From DASQFQ01 sp963722815 (lineage in GTDB: Bacteria > Actinomycetota > Thermoleophilia > Solirubrobacterales > Solirubrobacteraceae), in the NCBI GenBank assembly GCA_963722815.1, contig CAVROM010000010.1:372001-436000 (forward strand): a stretch of DNA of 64,000 nt. The letters run 5' to 3'. The stretch's first letter is position 1. Every line of letters begins with the position of its first letter. The translations under genes were made by a program, and so were the position numbers. Below are positions 8,502 to 17,841 of this stretch, one piece after another. The notes under the pieces are model-generated. The model did no database searches and was not told where the DNA came from. It was given only the letters and a program-made list of their open reading frames with translations.

Positions 8502-10412
8502 ATGTGCGGAATCATCGGACAGCTCCGCCCTCACGGGCACCCCGTGGACGCCGGAGCTCCCCGCGCGGATGTGCGCGGCGCTCGAGCACCGCGGGCCTGA
8601 CGCCCGCGGCGTCTTCCAGCGCGGCAACGTCGCCCTCGGCATCCAGCGCCTGCGCGTCATCGACCTCGCGACCGGCGACCAGCCGATCTTCAACGAGGAC
8701 GGCTCGATCGCGGTCGTCCTCAACGGCGAGATCTACAACTACGCCGAGCTGCGGGCCGAGCTCGTCGCCCGCGGGCATCGCTTCGTCACCCAGGGCGACA
8801 CCGAGGTCATCGTCCACCTCTACGAGGAGCACGGCGTCGACTGCGTCCGCCACCTGCACGGCATGTTCGCGTTCGCGCTCTGGGACGCCCGCCGGCAACA
8901 GCTCCTGATCGCCCGCGACCGCGTCGGCAAGAAGCCGCTCCTCTACTCGCATGCGCGACGGCGTCCTCAGCTTCGCCTCCGAGATGGCGGCGCTGCTGGC
9001 CGACACCACGATCCCGCGCGAGGTCGACCGCGAGGCGATCGACGCCTACCTCGCCCACGGCTACGTCCCGGCGCCGATGACGGCGCTGCGCGGCGTCCAC
9101 AAGCTGCCCGCCGGCCACACGCTGGTGGTCCGCGAACGGCCGCACCGATGATCCGCCGCTACTGGAAGCTCGACTACTCGGCAGAAGCTCGAGGGCGAGT
9201 CGGTCGAGGAGCTGTGCGAGCGGATCCGCGCGGGCCTGCTCGAGGCGACCCGCAAGCGCATGATCTCCGACGTGCCGCTCGGCGCGTTCCTGTCGGGCGG
9301 GATCGACTCGTCCGCCGTCGTCGCGGCGATGGCGCGGCAGTCGAGCGAGCCCGTGCGCACGTTCTCGATCGGCTTCGACCACGAGCAGTTCGACGAGCTG
9401 CCGCACGCCCGCCGCATCGCCGCAGCAGTACGGGACCGTCCACGAGGAGTTCCAGGTCCGCGCCGAGGCGATCGAGCTCCTGCCGAAGATCGTCCGCCAC
9501 TACGGCGAGCCGTTCGCCGACTCGTCGGCGATCCCGAGCTTCTACCTCTCAGAGCTGACCCGCCGCCACGTCACCGTCGCGCTGAACGGCGACGGCGGTG
9601 ACGAGTCCTTCGGCGGCTACACGCGCTACGTCTCCAACGCGCTCGCCGGCCGGCTCGACCGCGTGCCCGCCGCCGCCCGCCGCGCCATCGCGGCGGCCCT
9701 GGGGCGGCTGCCGGAGGGCGGCGACATCTCGAGCGCCCGCAACCGCGCCCGCCGCCTCGCCGGCTCGCTCACGCTCGACGCGCCGGCTCGTTACGCCCGC
9801 TACATGGCCTGGTTCGACGCCGGGCAGCGGGACGCGCTGTACGCGCCGGAGTTCGCGGCCGGCAACGGCGCGCCGTACGACGCGATCAGCGCCTCGTGGG
9901 CGGGGACCTCGGGCGCCTCGGTGATCGACAAGATGCTCGAGGTCGACGTCGAGACCTACCTCGCCGGCGACCTGATCCCGAAGATCGACATCGCCACGAT
10001 GGCCTACGCGCTCGAGGCGCGGTCGCCGTTCCTCGACCACGACCTGATGCAGCTCGCCGCCTCGATCCCGGCGGAGCTGAAGGTCCGCGGCCAGGAGAAG
10101 AAGTGGATCCTGCGCGAGGCGCTGCGCGACTGGCTGCCCGGCGACCTGCTCGACCGGCCCAAGCAGGGCTTCTCGGTCCCGCTCTCGGCCTGGCTGCGCG
10201 GCGACCTGCGCTCGTGGGCGCGCGAGGTCCTGCTCGATCCGGGGACGCTGGACCGTGGCTACTTCCGCCGCGAGGCGATCGAGGATCTGCTCGACCGCCA
10301 CACGGCGGGCGTCGACGACGACGACCAGCGCATCTGGTCGCTGCTCATGCTCGAGCTCTGGCACCGCGAGTACGTCGACGTCTCTAGCGCCGGGCTGCGT
10401 CATGCCGCCTGA
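8502..10412 (+). CDS. asnB: Asparagine synthase-type amidotransferase (second copy), several frame breaks
   Basis: MCGIIGQLRP gives the N-terminal nucleophile Cys2. LEHRGPDARG, LNGEIYNYAELRAEL and GDTEVIVHLYEEHG are the glutaminase signatures. LSGGIDSSAVVAAMA is the ATP-pyrophosphatase loop, followed by LNGDGGDESFGGYTRY, LEARSPFLDHDLMQLA and LDRPKQGFSVPLSAWLRG. Joined, it is about 630 residues. Frame changes near 8545, 8950, 9130 (two), 9180 and 9425 are each repaired by removing one base. It differs clearly from the copy at 3812, so the two are paralogs with possibly different substrates. Its stop overlaps the flippase start by 11 bp. Likely role: glycan or uronate amidation. Confidence 0.82.
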
Positions 10413-11862
10413 GGTCGAGACGGCCGAGACGGTCGAGGGCGAGCGCGTCGAGCGCACGGCGCGGCGGGCGCTGTGGTGGAGCATCGCCAACAACCTGGTC
10501 GGCCGGGTCGGCACGACGCTCATGGGCATCGTCCTCGCGCGCCTGCTGGTGCCGGAGGACTACGGCATATACGCCGCCGCGCTCGTCGCGCTGAGCGCGC
10601 TGCTGAGCATGAACGAGCTCGGCGTCAGCCTGGCGATCGTCCGGAGGCCCGGCGACGTCTCGCGCATCGCCCCGACGGTAAAGACGCTGGCGCTCGGCTT
10701 CAGCTTCCTGCTGTGGGTGCTGATGTTCGCGGCCGCGCCGCACGTCGCGGCCGCGGTCGGCTCGCCGGAGGCGGCGAACGTCCTGCGCGTGCTGACGCTG
10801 TCGGTGCTGATCGACGCGATGACGGCGGTGCCGGCCGCGCTGATGACACGCGACTTCATGCAGAAGGAGCGGCTGATCGTCGACACGGCGGGCTTCATCG
10901 TCGGCTCGATCACGGCGATCGGGCTCGCGCTGGCCGGCTTCGGCGTGTGGGCGCTGGTGTGGAGCGCGCTGCTCGGCAACGTCGTCAACGCCGCGTTCAT
11001 CCTGCACTACTCGCCGGACCGCCACCCGTTCGGCTTCCGCCGCGACGTCGCCCGCGAGCTGCTCGCGTTCGGCCTCCCGCTGGCGCTGGCAAGCCTCGTG
11101 ATCATGGGGCTGCTGAACATCGACTACGTCGTGATCGGCGCACAGCTCGGCGCCGTCCAGCTCGGCTTCTACCTGCTCGCCTTCAACCTCGCCTCGTGGC
11201 CGGTGAACATGTTCTCGGCGCCGGCCCGGCGCGTGTCGCTGCCGCTGTTCGCGCGGCTGCACGCCGGGGAGACGGACGCGTCCGAGGCCTTCGTGCCGGT
11301 CTGCACGCTGCTGCTGCTCGTCACGCTGCCCGCGTGCCTCGTGCTCGCCGCGCTGGCGCGGCCGATCGTGCAGATCGTCTACGGCGACACCTGGCTTCCG
11401 GCGGCCTCCGTGCTGCCGTGGCTGATGGTGCTCGCGCTCGTGCGGGTCATCGGCGAGCTGGTCTACGACTTCCTGGTCGCGCTCGGATCCTCGCGCTCGA
11501 ACCTCTCGCTGCAGGTCGTGTGGCTCACCGCGCTCGCGATCGCGCTGCCGATCGCCGCGCGCAAGGGCGGGATCGAGGCCGTCGCCATGGCGCACGCGGG
11601 CGTCGCCGTCGGCATCGTGGTGCCCACGTACGCGATCGTCCTGCACCGCGCGGGCGTCTCGCTGCGAGCGGTGGCGTCCCAGGTCCTGCGTCCGCTGGTC
11701 GCGACCGTGGCCGGCGGCGTCGTCGCCGTGGGTGTCGCGCTGCTGATCCCCGACGCGTTCGCGCGGCTGACGCTCGGCGCCGCCCTGATCGGCCTCGTGT
11801 ACCTGGTGATCGTGTTCCCGATGCGGCGGTTGCTCAAGTCGCCGGCGCTGGGCGCGGCATGA
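10402..11862 (+). CDS. Polysaccharide flippase, MATE/Wzx superfamily
   Basis: 486 residues with about 12-14 hydrophobic helices over its whole length. The N-terminal WWSIANNLVGRVGTTLMGIVLARLLVPEDYGIYAAA is cut across the first two helices; the ARLLxPEDYG turn is the hallmark of the Wzx/WzxC (polysaccharide biosynthesis protein) family. Such proteins flip lipid-linked repeat units to the outer face of the membrane. The ATG at 10402 lies inside the end of asnB (ATG/TGA overlap of 11 bp), and the next gene starts at an ATGA overlap, so translation is coupled. It has no frame break. It probably works with the Wzy-like domain encoded at 14933. Confidence 0.85.
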   Translation: MPPEVETAETVEGERVERTARRALWWSIANNLVGRVGTTLMGIVLARLLVPEDYGIYAAALVALSALLSMNELGVSLAIVRRPGDVSRIAPTVKTLALGFSFLLWVLMFAAAPHVAAAVGSPEAANVLRVLTLSVLIDAMTAVPAALMTRDFMQKERLIVDTAGFIVGSITAIGLALAGFGVWALVWSALLGNVVNAAFILHYSPDRHPFGFRRDVARELLAFGLPLALASLVIMGLLNIDYVVIGAQLGAVQLGFYLLAFNLASWPVNMFSAPARRVSLPLFARLHAGETDASEAFVPVCTLLLLVTLPACLVLAALARPIVQIVYGDTWLPAASVLPWLMVLALVRVIGELVYDFLVALGSSRSNLSLQVVWLTALAIALPIAARKGGIEAVAMAHAGVAVGIVVPTYAIVLHRAGVSLRAVASQVLRPLVATVAGGVVAVGVALLIPDAFARLTLGAALIGLVYLVIVFPMRRLLKSPALGAA

Positions 11863-13020
11863 AGCCGCTCGTCGTGATGGTCCCGGGCAACGCCTGGGAC
11901 GGCAACCGGCTCGGCCAGCACCACCTCGCCACGCACCTGGCCGAGCGTGCTCACGTGCTGTGGGTCGACCCGCCGATCTCCTACCTGACTCCGCTCAACG
12001 ACGAGGCGGCGGCGGCGACGCTGCGCGAGGACCGGCTGCGCCCGGTCGCTCCCGGCATCACGCGCCTGAGCCCCGTCACGGTGCCCGGCGTGACCCGGCC
12101 CGTGCTGCGCGAGCTGGCGAAGCACCAGGCGCGGCGGGCGGTGCGGCGTGCGGTCGCCCGGCTCGGCGGCCCCGTGCACAGCACGATCGTCGCCTCGCTC
12201 CACGACATGCTCGACGTCGTCCCCGGCGCGCAGCGCGTGTTCTTCGGGACCGACGACTACGTCGCCGGCGCGGCGCTGATGGGCACCGACCCGCGCTGGC
12301 TGGCGCAGATCGAGGAGCGCCAACTCGCCAAGGCCGACGTCGTGATCGCGGTCTCGCCGGTCCTGCAGCGCAAGTGGGGCGCCCGCCGCCCCGACGTCCA
12401 GCTCGTCCCCAACGGCTGCATGGCCGAGCACCTCGCCGGAGCCGACGCAGCGCCGATCCCCGCCGACGCCGCGCTGCCGAGGCCGGTCGCGGGCTTCATC
12501 GGCCACATCTCCGACCGCATCGACCTCGGCCATGCTCGACGCCGTGGCGGCGACCGGGGCGTCGCTGCTGCTCGTGGGCCCGTGTTCGCCGACGTTCGAC
12601 CTGGAACGGCTGGACGCGCTGCTCGCCCGCCGGAACGTGCGCTGGGTCGGCGCGAAGCCGTTCGACGAGCTCCCCGCCTACCTCGGCGCCATCGACGTCG
12701 GGCTGACGCCCTACGCGCAGTCGGCGTTCAACGAGGCGAGCTTCCCGCTCAAGACGCTCGAGTACCTGGCGGCCGGCCGCCCCGCGGTGGTCAGCGACCT
12801 GCCGGCCCACCGCTGGCTCGACACGCCGCACGTGACGATCGCCGCGACGCCCGAGGCGTTCGCGCGGCGCACGCGCGAGCTGCTGGACCGCCCGCGGTCC
12901 TCCGCCCACGCCGCAGCGCGCCGCGCCTTCGGCGCCGGCCACTCGTGGTCGGCGCGGGCGGACGAGGTCGCGCGGCTGCTCGGGCTCGACACGGCGGTCG
13001 CGACCGCGAGGGCCGCGTAG
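11859..13020 (+). CDS. Glycosyltransferase-like protein, one frame break
   Basis: The N-terminal half starts MKPLVVMVPGNAWDGNRLGQ and runs through VHSTIVASLHDML and VFFGTDDYVAGAALM, ending in DVVIAVSPVLQRKWG. The C-terminal half has LLLVGPCSPTF, VRWVGAKPFDELPAYLGAID and SFPLKTLEYLAAGRPAVVSD, a GT-B donor-binding loop. The fold is that of the GT1/GT4 glycosyltransferases that carry this DPPISYL-type N terminus. It has about 386 residues. One surplus base near 12530 (CTCGGCC for CTCGCC) breaks the frame between the two halves. It has an ATGA overlap with the flippase and a TAGTG junction with the next gene. Confidence 0.75.
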
Positions 13021-13700
13021 TGCACCCGCTGCTCATCGTCGGCGCTGGCGGCTTCGCCCGCGAGACCGTCGAGGCGATCCGCGCCATCAACGCGATCGAG
13101 CCGACCTGGCGGCTGCTGGGCCTGCTCGACGACGACCCCGGCCGGCACGGCAACGTGGTCGCCGGCGTGCCGGTGATCGGGCCGCTCGAGCTCGTCCACA
13201 GCGAGCCGCGGGCGAGCGTCGTGCTCACCACGGGCCGTCCCGACAACTACGTCAGCCGGCCGCTCATCGCCGCGCGCCTCGGCCTTGCCGACGAGCGCTA
13301 CGCCACGATCGTCCACCCGACCGCCACGGTCGGGAGCACGTGCACGATCGGCGGCGGTTCGGTGCTGCTGGCGCACGCCGACCTGACCGCCGACGTCGTC
13401 GTCGGGCGCCACGTCGTGGTCATGCCGCAGGTCGTGCTCCCGCACGACGTCCGCGTCGACGACTTCGCCACGCTCGCCTCCGGCGTGCGGGTGGGAGGCG
13501 CCTGCCACATCGCCGAGGGCGCCTACATCGGCGCCGCGGCGGTCCTGCGCGAGATGACCACGGTCGGGCCGCGCGCGCTGGTCGGCATGGGCTCCGTCGT
13601 CACCCGCGACGTGCCGGGCGAGCGCAAGTGGATCGGCTCCCCGGCCGCCGACGCCGGCACGGCGCCGCTGCCCGCGCTGATGCGGGAGTCGGCGGCGTGA
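13020..13700 (+). CDS. Sugar O/N-acetyltransferase, NeuD family
   Basis: 226 residues. The N terminus LLIVGAGGFARETVEAIRAI is the nucleotide-fold of the PglD/NeuD N-terminal domain. From about residue 95 the protein becomes a left-handed beta-helix of hexapeptide repeats (IVHPTATVGSTCTIGGGSVL and so on), ending VGMGSVVTRDVPGE..WIGSPA, typical of NeuD/PglD acetyltransferases that use acetyl-CoA. The likely catalytic histidine is in LLAHADLTADVVVGRHVVV. The start is GTG 13020, overlapping the previous stop (TAGTG). In this locus it could supply the acetyltransferase step of a diacetamido sugar, or acetylate the repeat unit. Confidence 0.82.
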   Translation: MHPLLIVGAGGFARETVEAIRAINAIEPTWRLLGLLDDDPGRHGNVVAGVPVIGPLELVHSEPRASVVLTTGRPDNYVSRPLIAARLGLADERYATIVHPTATVGSTCTIGGGSVLLAHADLTADVVVGRHVVVMPQVVLPHDVRVDDFATLASGVRVGGACHIAEGAYIGAAAVLREMTTVGPRALVGMGSVVTRDVPGERKWIGSPAADAGTAPLPALMRESAA

Positions 13701-14933
13701 AGATCGTCGTCTACCCCCACCGGCTCGAGATCGGCGGCAGCCAGCTGAACGCGATCGAGCTCGCCGGCGGCCGTGCGCGAGCTCGGCCACGAGGCGATCG
13801 TGTTCGGCCAGCCGGGCGGGCTCGTCGAGCGCGTGCGCGAGATGGGGCTCGAGTTCGTGGCCGCGCCGCAGCCGCGCGGGCGGCCGGCGCCCAAGGTCAT
13901 GCGCGCGCTGCGCCGGCTCGTCGCCGAGCGCGGCGTCGACGTCGTCCACGGCTACGAGTGGACGACCGCGCTCGAGGCGTACTTCGGCCCGCGGGCGCGC
14001 GACGGCGTGCCCGCCGTCGCGACCGTGATGTCGATGGCGGTCGCGCCGTTCCTGCCGCTCGACATGCCGCTGGTGGTGGGCACCGAGCAGATCGCCGACC
14101 ACGAGCGGCGCGCGGGGCGGGAGTCCGTCGCGGTGATCGAGCCGCCGGTCGACGTCGTCGCCAATTCGCGCGACGCGGTCGGTACCGAGGCCTTCCGACG
14201 CGAGTTCCGGCTCGACCGGGACGCGGTCACCGTGGTGTCGGTGAGCCGGCTCGCCGCCGAGCTCAAGCTCGAGGGCCTGCTCGCCGCGATCGAGGTCGCC
14301 GGGCGGCTCGACGGCATGCAGCTCGTGATCGCGGGCGACGGGCCGAGCCGCGACGAGGTGCAGTCCGCGGCAGAGCGCGCGAACGCTGCCGCCGGGCGCC
14401 GCGCGGTGGTGCTCACCGGCGAGCTGCGCGATCCGCGCCCGGCCTACGCGGCGGCGGACATCGCGCTCGGCATGGGCGGCTCCGCGCTGCGCGCCATGGC
14501 CTTCGGCCGGCCGCTCGTCGTCCAGGGCGAGCAGGGCTTCTGGGAGCTGCTGACCCCGGACACCGTGGACCGCTTCCTGTGGACCGGGTGGTACGGCGCC
14601 GGCGAGGGCGGCGAGCACGGCCCGGCCCGGCTCGAGGCGCTGCTGCGCGGCTTGCTCCACGACCCCGGGCGCCGCGCCCACCTCGGCGGCTACGCGCGCG
14701 AGCTCGTCGAGCGGCGCTTCTCGCTTCAAGCGGCGGCAAGGCGGCAGCTCACCATCTACGAGCACGCCATCGCCGTGGCTCCGCAGAGCCGGCGGGAGCT
14801 GCTGGCGCCGGGCAGCGCGTCGGCGCGCAAGCTCGCCTCCTACCGGCTGCAGAGCCGGATCGACCAGGTTCGCGGCCGCTTCAGCGCCGACGACTTCAAC
14901 GCCAAGGCGGTCGCCGGCCAGCGCGCGGCGTGA
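13697..14933 (+). CDS. Glycosyltransferase, GT4 type, one frame break
   Basis: It starts GTG 13697 (GTGA overlap with the acetyltransferase) as MKIVVYPHRLEIGGSQLNAI, the classic GT4 opening with the GG acceptor loop. One surplus base near 13770 shifts the frame; the rest continues MRELGHEAIVFGQPGGL through VTVVSVSRLAAELKLEGLLA, MQLVIAGDGPSRDEV and ALRAMAFGRPLVVQGEQGFW. Joined, it is about 411 residues. It ends TGATG with the next gene, so the flippase-to-polymerase stretch reads as one operon. The C-terminal 40 residues are basic and outside the catalytic fold. Donor and acceptor are unknown. Confidence 0.78.
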
Positions 14934-17110
14934 TGATCGTGGGCCGTCTTCCCCTCCGCCCCCGGACCGCCGTGATCGCGCTGTGCGCGGTCGTGGCGGC
15001 CTTCTGCGCGGTGTGGAGCGTCAGCTCGATCAGCCTGCTGCCGCCCGGCATCTCGCCGCGGCAGATGGACATCGCCGCGGCCGACGCGCGGATCGCGGTC
15101 GACCGCAACAAGCCGCTGATCGGCGACGGCCAGGCGACCGAGTACGACTACGAGACGATCCAGACGCGGGCGGTGCTCGTCGCGACGCTCGCGACCACCG
15201 AGCCCGGGCTGAAGGAGATCGCGCGGCGCGCCGGGATCGACCCCGACGACATCGCCGCCAGCACGCCGGTGACGAGCGGCGTGCAGACCGTCTTCACCGA
15301 GCCCGACAGCGAGCGCCGGGCCGACCAGATCGCCGGCGCGGGCAAGCCGTACCGCCTCGAGGTGCGCGCGGGCCAGACGCTGCCGACCATCGACGTCTAC
15401 ACGCAGGCGCCGACGGTCGCCGAGGCGCAGCGGCTCGCGAACGCGGTGCTGCCGGGCGCGCGGGCGTATCTCGCCGACGGCGCCCGCGCCGAGGGCGCCG
15501 ACCCCGCCAAGCAGGTCGTCCTCACCCAGCTCGGGCCGGCGCGCGCGGCGATGGTCAGCGGCGGCACTCGCGTGCAGATCGCCGGCCTCACGTTCATCTA
15601 CGTCTTCGCCGTCAGCCTCGTGGGGTCGCTGCTGGTGGCCTACGTGCGGCGCCGGCGGCGGGCTGACCCGGCATCGGGCGCGCGGTCCGCCCGCGCCGCC
15701 CGCGCCGCCGCGCTCGCGCAGCAGATCGGCGGCCGCGCCGGCGACTGGCCGCGGACCAGCCGCCTCGTGCCGTGGCTGATCGCGCTGATGATCGCGATCT
15801 TCTTCCTCGTCCCGTTCAACGACGTCCTGCTCGACGTCCCGCTGCCGATCGACCTGTACTTCGATCGCCTCTTCCTGCCGGTCCTGATCGGCGTGTGGGC
15901 GATCGGGCTCGCCGCGGGCGGGCCGGGTGCGCCGAGCATCCGCCTGACCTGGATGCACGCGGCGATCGGGGCGTTCGTGGCGGTCGCCGGCCTGAGCATC
16001 GTGCTCGGCGCGCGCGACGTCCAGCACGGCCTGTCATGGGACCTGGCGATCAAGAAGCTCGCGCTGCTGGGCTCCTACGTGAGCCTGTTCGTGATCGTCG
16101 CGAGCTCGGTCCGGCGCAGCGAGGTGCGGGCGTTCACGACCTACACGCTCGGGCTCGCCTGCGTCTGCGCGCTCGGCATCATCGTCGAGTACCGGCTCGG
16201 CACCAACCTCTTCTACAAGGTGACCGACGCGGTCCTGCCGAACCCGTTCACGGTCGGCAGCGTCGATTCGCTGGGCGTCGACGAGATCGGCCGGCGCGAG
16301 GTGCGCGGCCCGGCCCAGGCGCCGCTCGAGGCGGTGGCGATGATGGCGATGGTGCTCCCGATCGTGATCTCGCGGCTGATCCACCTCACGGGGGCCAAGC
16401 GCGAGAAGCTCAAGTACGCGATCGTGGCCGCGATCATCATGGCCGCGATCGTCGCGACGTTCCGCAAGAGCGCGTTCCTGGCGCCGATCTCGGTCTGCCT
16501 TACGATCGCCTACTTCCGGCGCCGCGAGCTGCTCAAGCTGGCGCCGCTCGGGATCGTGTTGATCGTGATGGTGCAGGCGCTGTCGCCCGGCGCGCTGAAC
16601 GGCGTGCTCGGCCAGCTCGACTCGAGCCGGCTCGGCGTCAACACCGTGAGCGACCGGACGGCCGACTACGACGCGATCCGGCCCGACGTCCTCAGCCACC
16701 TGCTGATCGGCCGCGGCTACGGCAGCTACGAGCCAACGACCTACCGGATCCTCGACATGGAGCTGTTGCGGCAGCTCATCGAGGGCGGCGCGCTCGGCCT
16801 CCTCGCCTACCTGTCGATGGGGGCGGCGGTGGTGTTCGTGGCGCGGAAGCCGATCCGGTCGCGTGATCTGCACGATGCACCGGTCGCGCTCGCCGCTGCC
16901 GCCGCGGGGGTGTGCTTCATCGTGATCTCGACGCTCTTCGACGTCATGTCGTTCCCGCACGTGCCCTACATCTTCCTGTGGATGGCAGGGCTGCTCGCGG
17001 TGATCACGACGCAACCGCGACCCGAGCCCGAGCCCGAGCCCGAGGCGGCGCCCGTGCTCGAGCCGGCGGCCACCCGAGAACGAGTCCTGGAGCCGGCATG
17101 GAGCTCCTGA
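14933..17110 (+). CDS. Chain-length determinant-like domain fused to Wzy/WaaL-like polymerase
   Basis: 725 residues, uninterrupted. Residues 1-240 match the other chain-length proteins here: N-terminal TM, IQTRAVLVATLATTEP, IARRAGIDPDDIAAS, LPTIDVYTQAPTVAEAQRLAN, then a second TM. A basic alanine-rich linker (about 240-275) leads to roughly ten TM helices (about 280-690). Between the last helices is a polar loop with VSDRTADYDAIRPDVLSHL and LIGRGYGSYEP, the pattern of O-antigen ligase/polymerase (Wzy_C) proteins. The tail is PEPEPEPE-rich. Polymerase and length regulator are normally separate proteins, so the fusion suggests fixed stoichiometry. It overlaps the previous stop (TGATG) and the next start by 13 bp. 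Confidence 0.75.
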   Translation: MIVGRLPLRPRTAVIALCAVVAAFCAVWSVSSISLLPPGISPRQMDIAAADARIAVDRNKPLIGDGQATEYDYETIQTRAVLVATLATTEPGLKEIARRAGIDPDDIAASTPVTSGVQTVFTEPDSERRADQIAGAGKPYRLEVRAGQTLPTIDVYTQAPTVAEAQRLANAVLPGARAYLADGARAEGADPAKQVVLTQLGPARAAMVSGGTRVQIAGLTFIYVFAVSLVGSLLVAYVRRRRRADPASGARSARAARAAALAQQIGGRAGDWPRTSRLVPWLIALMIAIFFLVPFNDVLLDVPLPIDLYFDRLFLPVLIGVWAIGLAAGGPGAPSIRLTWMHAAIGAFVAVAGLSIVLGARDVQHGLSWDLAIKKLALLGSYVSLFVIVASSVRRSEVRAFTTYTLGLACVCALGIIVEYRLGTNLFYKVTDAVLPNPFTVGSVDSLGVDEIGRREVRGPAQAPLEAVAMMAMVLPIVISRLIHLTGAKREKLKYAIVAAIIMAAIVATFRKSAFLAPISVCLTIAYFRRRELLKLAPLGIVLIVMVQALSPGALNGVLGQLDSSRLGVNTVSDRTADYDAIRPDVLSHLLIGRGYGSYEPTTYRILDMELLRQLIEGGALGLLAYLSMGAAVVFVARKPIRSRDLHDAPVALAAAAAGVCFIVISTLFDVMSFPHVPYIFLWMAGLLAVITTQPRPEPEPEPEAAPVLEPAATRERVLEPAWSS

Positions 17111-17841
17111 CCCCGCTCCGCCAACTGCTCCGGCGCCGGCGCGTCCTGCTGCTCGGGATGCTGCTGTGCGGGGCATTGGGCGTCGCCGCGAGCGGCTACC
17201 TGCCCGTCGGGCCGTTCGCGTCGCCGGAGCGCCGCTCGGCCGTCTCGACCGCGGAGATCCAGATCGACACCGTGCACCCGCTCGCCGCCGACCTGCGCGC
17301 GAGCACCGCGACGATCGCGGAGCAGGCGGCGATGCTCGGCGAGCGGCTCGCCGGGGACGACACCCGCGGTCTGATCGCGACGCGGGCCGGCGTGCGCTCG
17401 CGCGACCTCGCCGTCCTCAGCAGCCGCACGGCGATCATCGGCCGCTCGAACCCGCTCGCGCGGGCCGCGGTCGAGGCGTCCGGCTCGGTGCAGACGCCGG
17501 TCCGGCTGATCGTGAGCAGCGCCAGCGACACCCCGATCGTCTCGGTCCTGGCCGCCGCGCCTGACCGCGCCACAGCGACACGACTCGCCGCCGCCGCGGC
17601 GCCGGCGCTCCGCTTCATCGTCGCGTCGGCACCCGACACCGTCCGGAAGCGGCTCGAGGTCGAGGCGCTGTCCTCGCCGAAGACCGTGACGGTCGTCTCC
17701 GGCGGCCCGCGTCCGGCGATCGGCCTGCTCATCGCGCTGATCGGCTTCATCGGCTGGTGCTGGTGCGCGATCGTCGCCTCCGGCCTCGCGCGCGTCTGGC
17801 GCGAGGGCGTCGCGACCGATCCGTTCGCGCCGGGCGCCTAG
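17098..17841 (+). CDS. Chain-length determinant-like membrane protein, copy 3
   Basis: 247 residues: a basic cytoplasmic start (LRQLLRRRRVLLLG), TM at about 17-35, an extracytoplasmic part, and a second TM at about 207-230. It shares the paralog pattern in a more diverged form: STAEIQIDTVHPLAADL, ATRAGVRSRDLAV, then DTPIVSVLAAAPDRATATRLA. There is no ATP-binding motif. ATG 17098 lies within the end of the fused polymerase gene, so it should be translated with it. This is the last gene of the plus-strand run; a repeat-rich gap follows. Confidence 0.62.
   Translation: MELLTPLRQLLRRRRVLLLGMLLCGALGVAASGYLPVGPFASPERRSAVSTAEIQIDTVHPLAADLRASTATIAEQAAMLGERLAGDDTRGLIATRAGVRSRDLAVLSSRTAIIGRSNPLARAAVEASGSVQTPVRLIVSSASDTPIVSVLAAAPDRATATRLAAAAAPALRFIVASAPDTVRKRLEVEALSSPKTVTVVSGGPRPAIGLLIALIGFIGWCWCAIVASGLARVWREGVATDPFAPGA

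Noticed and set aside
10473..13700. Plus-strand open frame of over 1000 codons over the flippase and GT genes
   Set aside because: Its first two thirds are arginine-rich shadow. Only the part after 13020 is meaningful, and it is the NeuD-type gene in the same frame.
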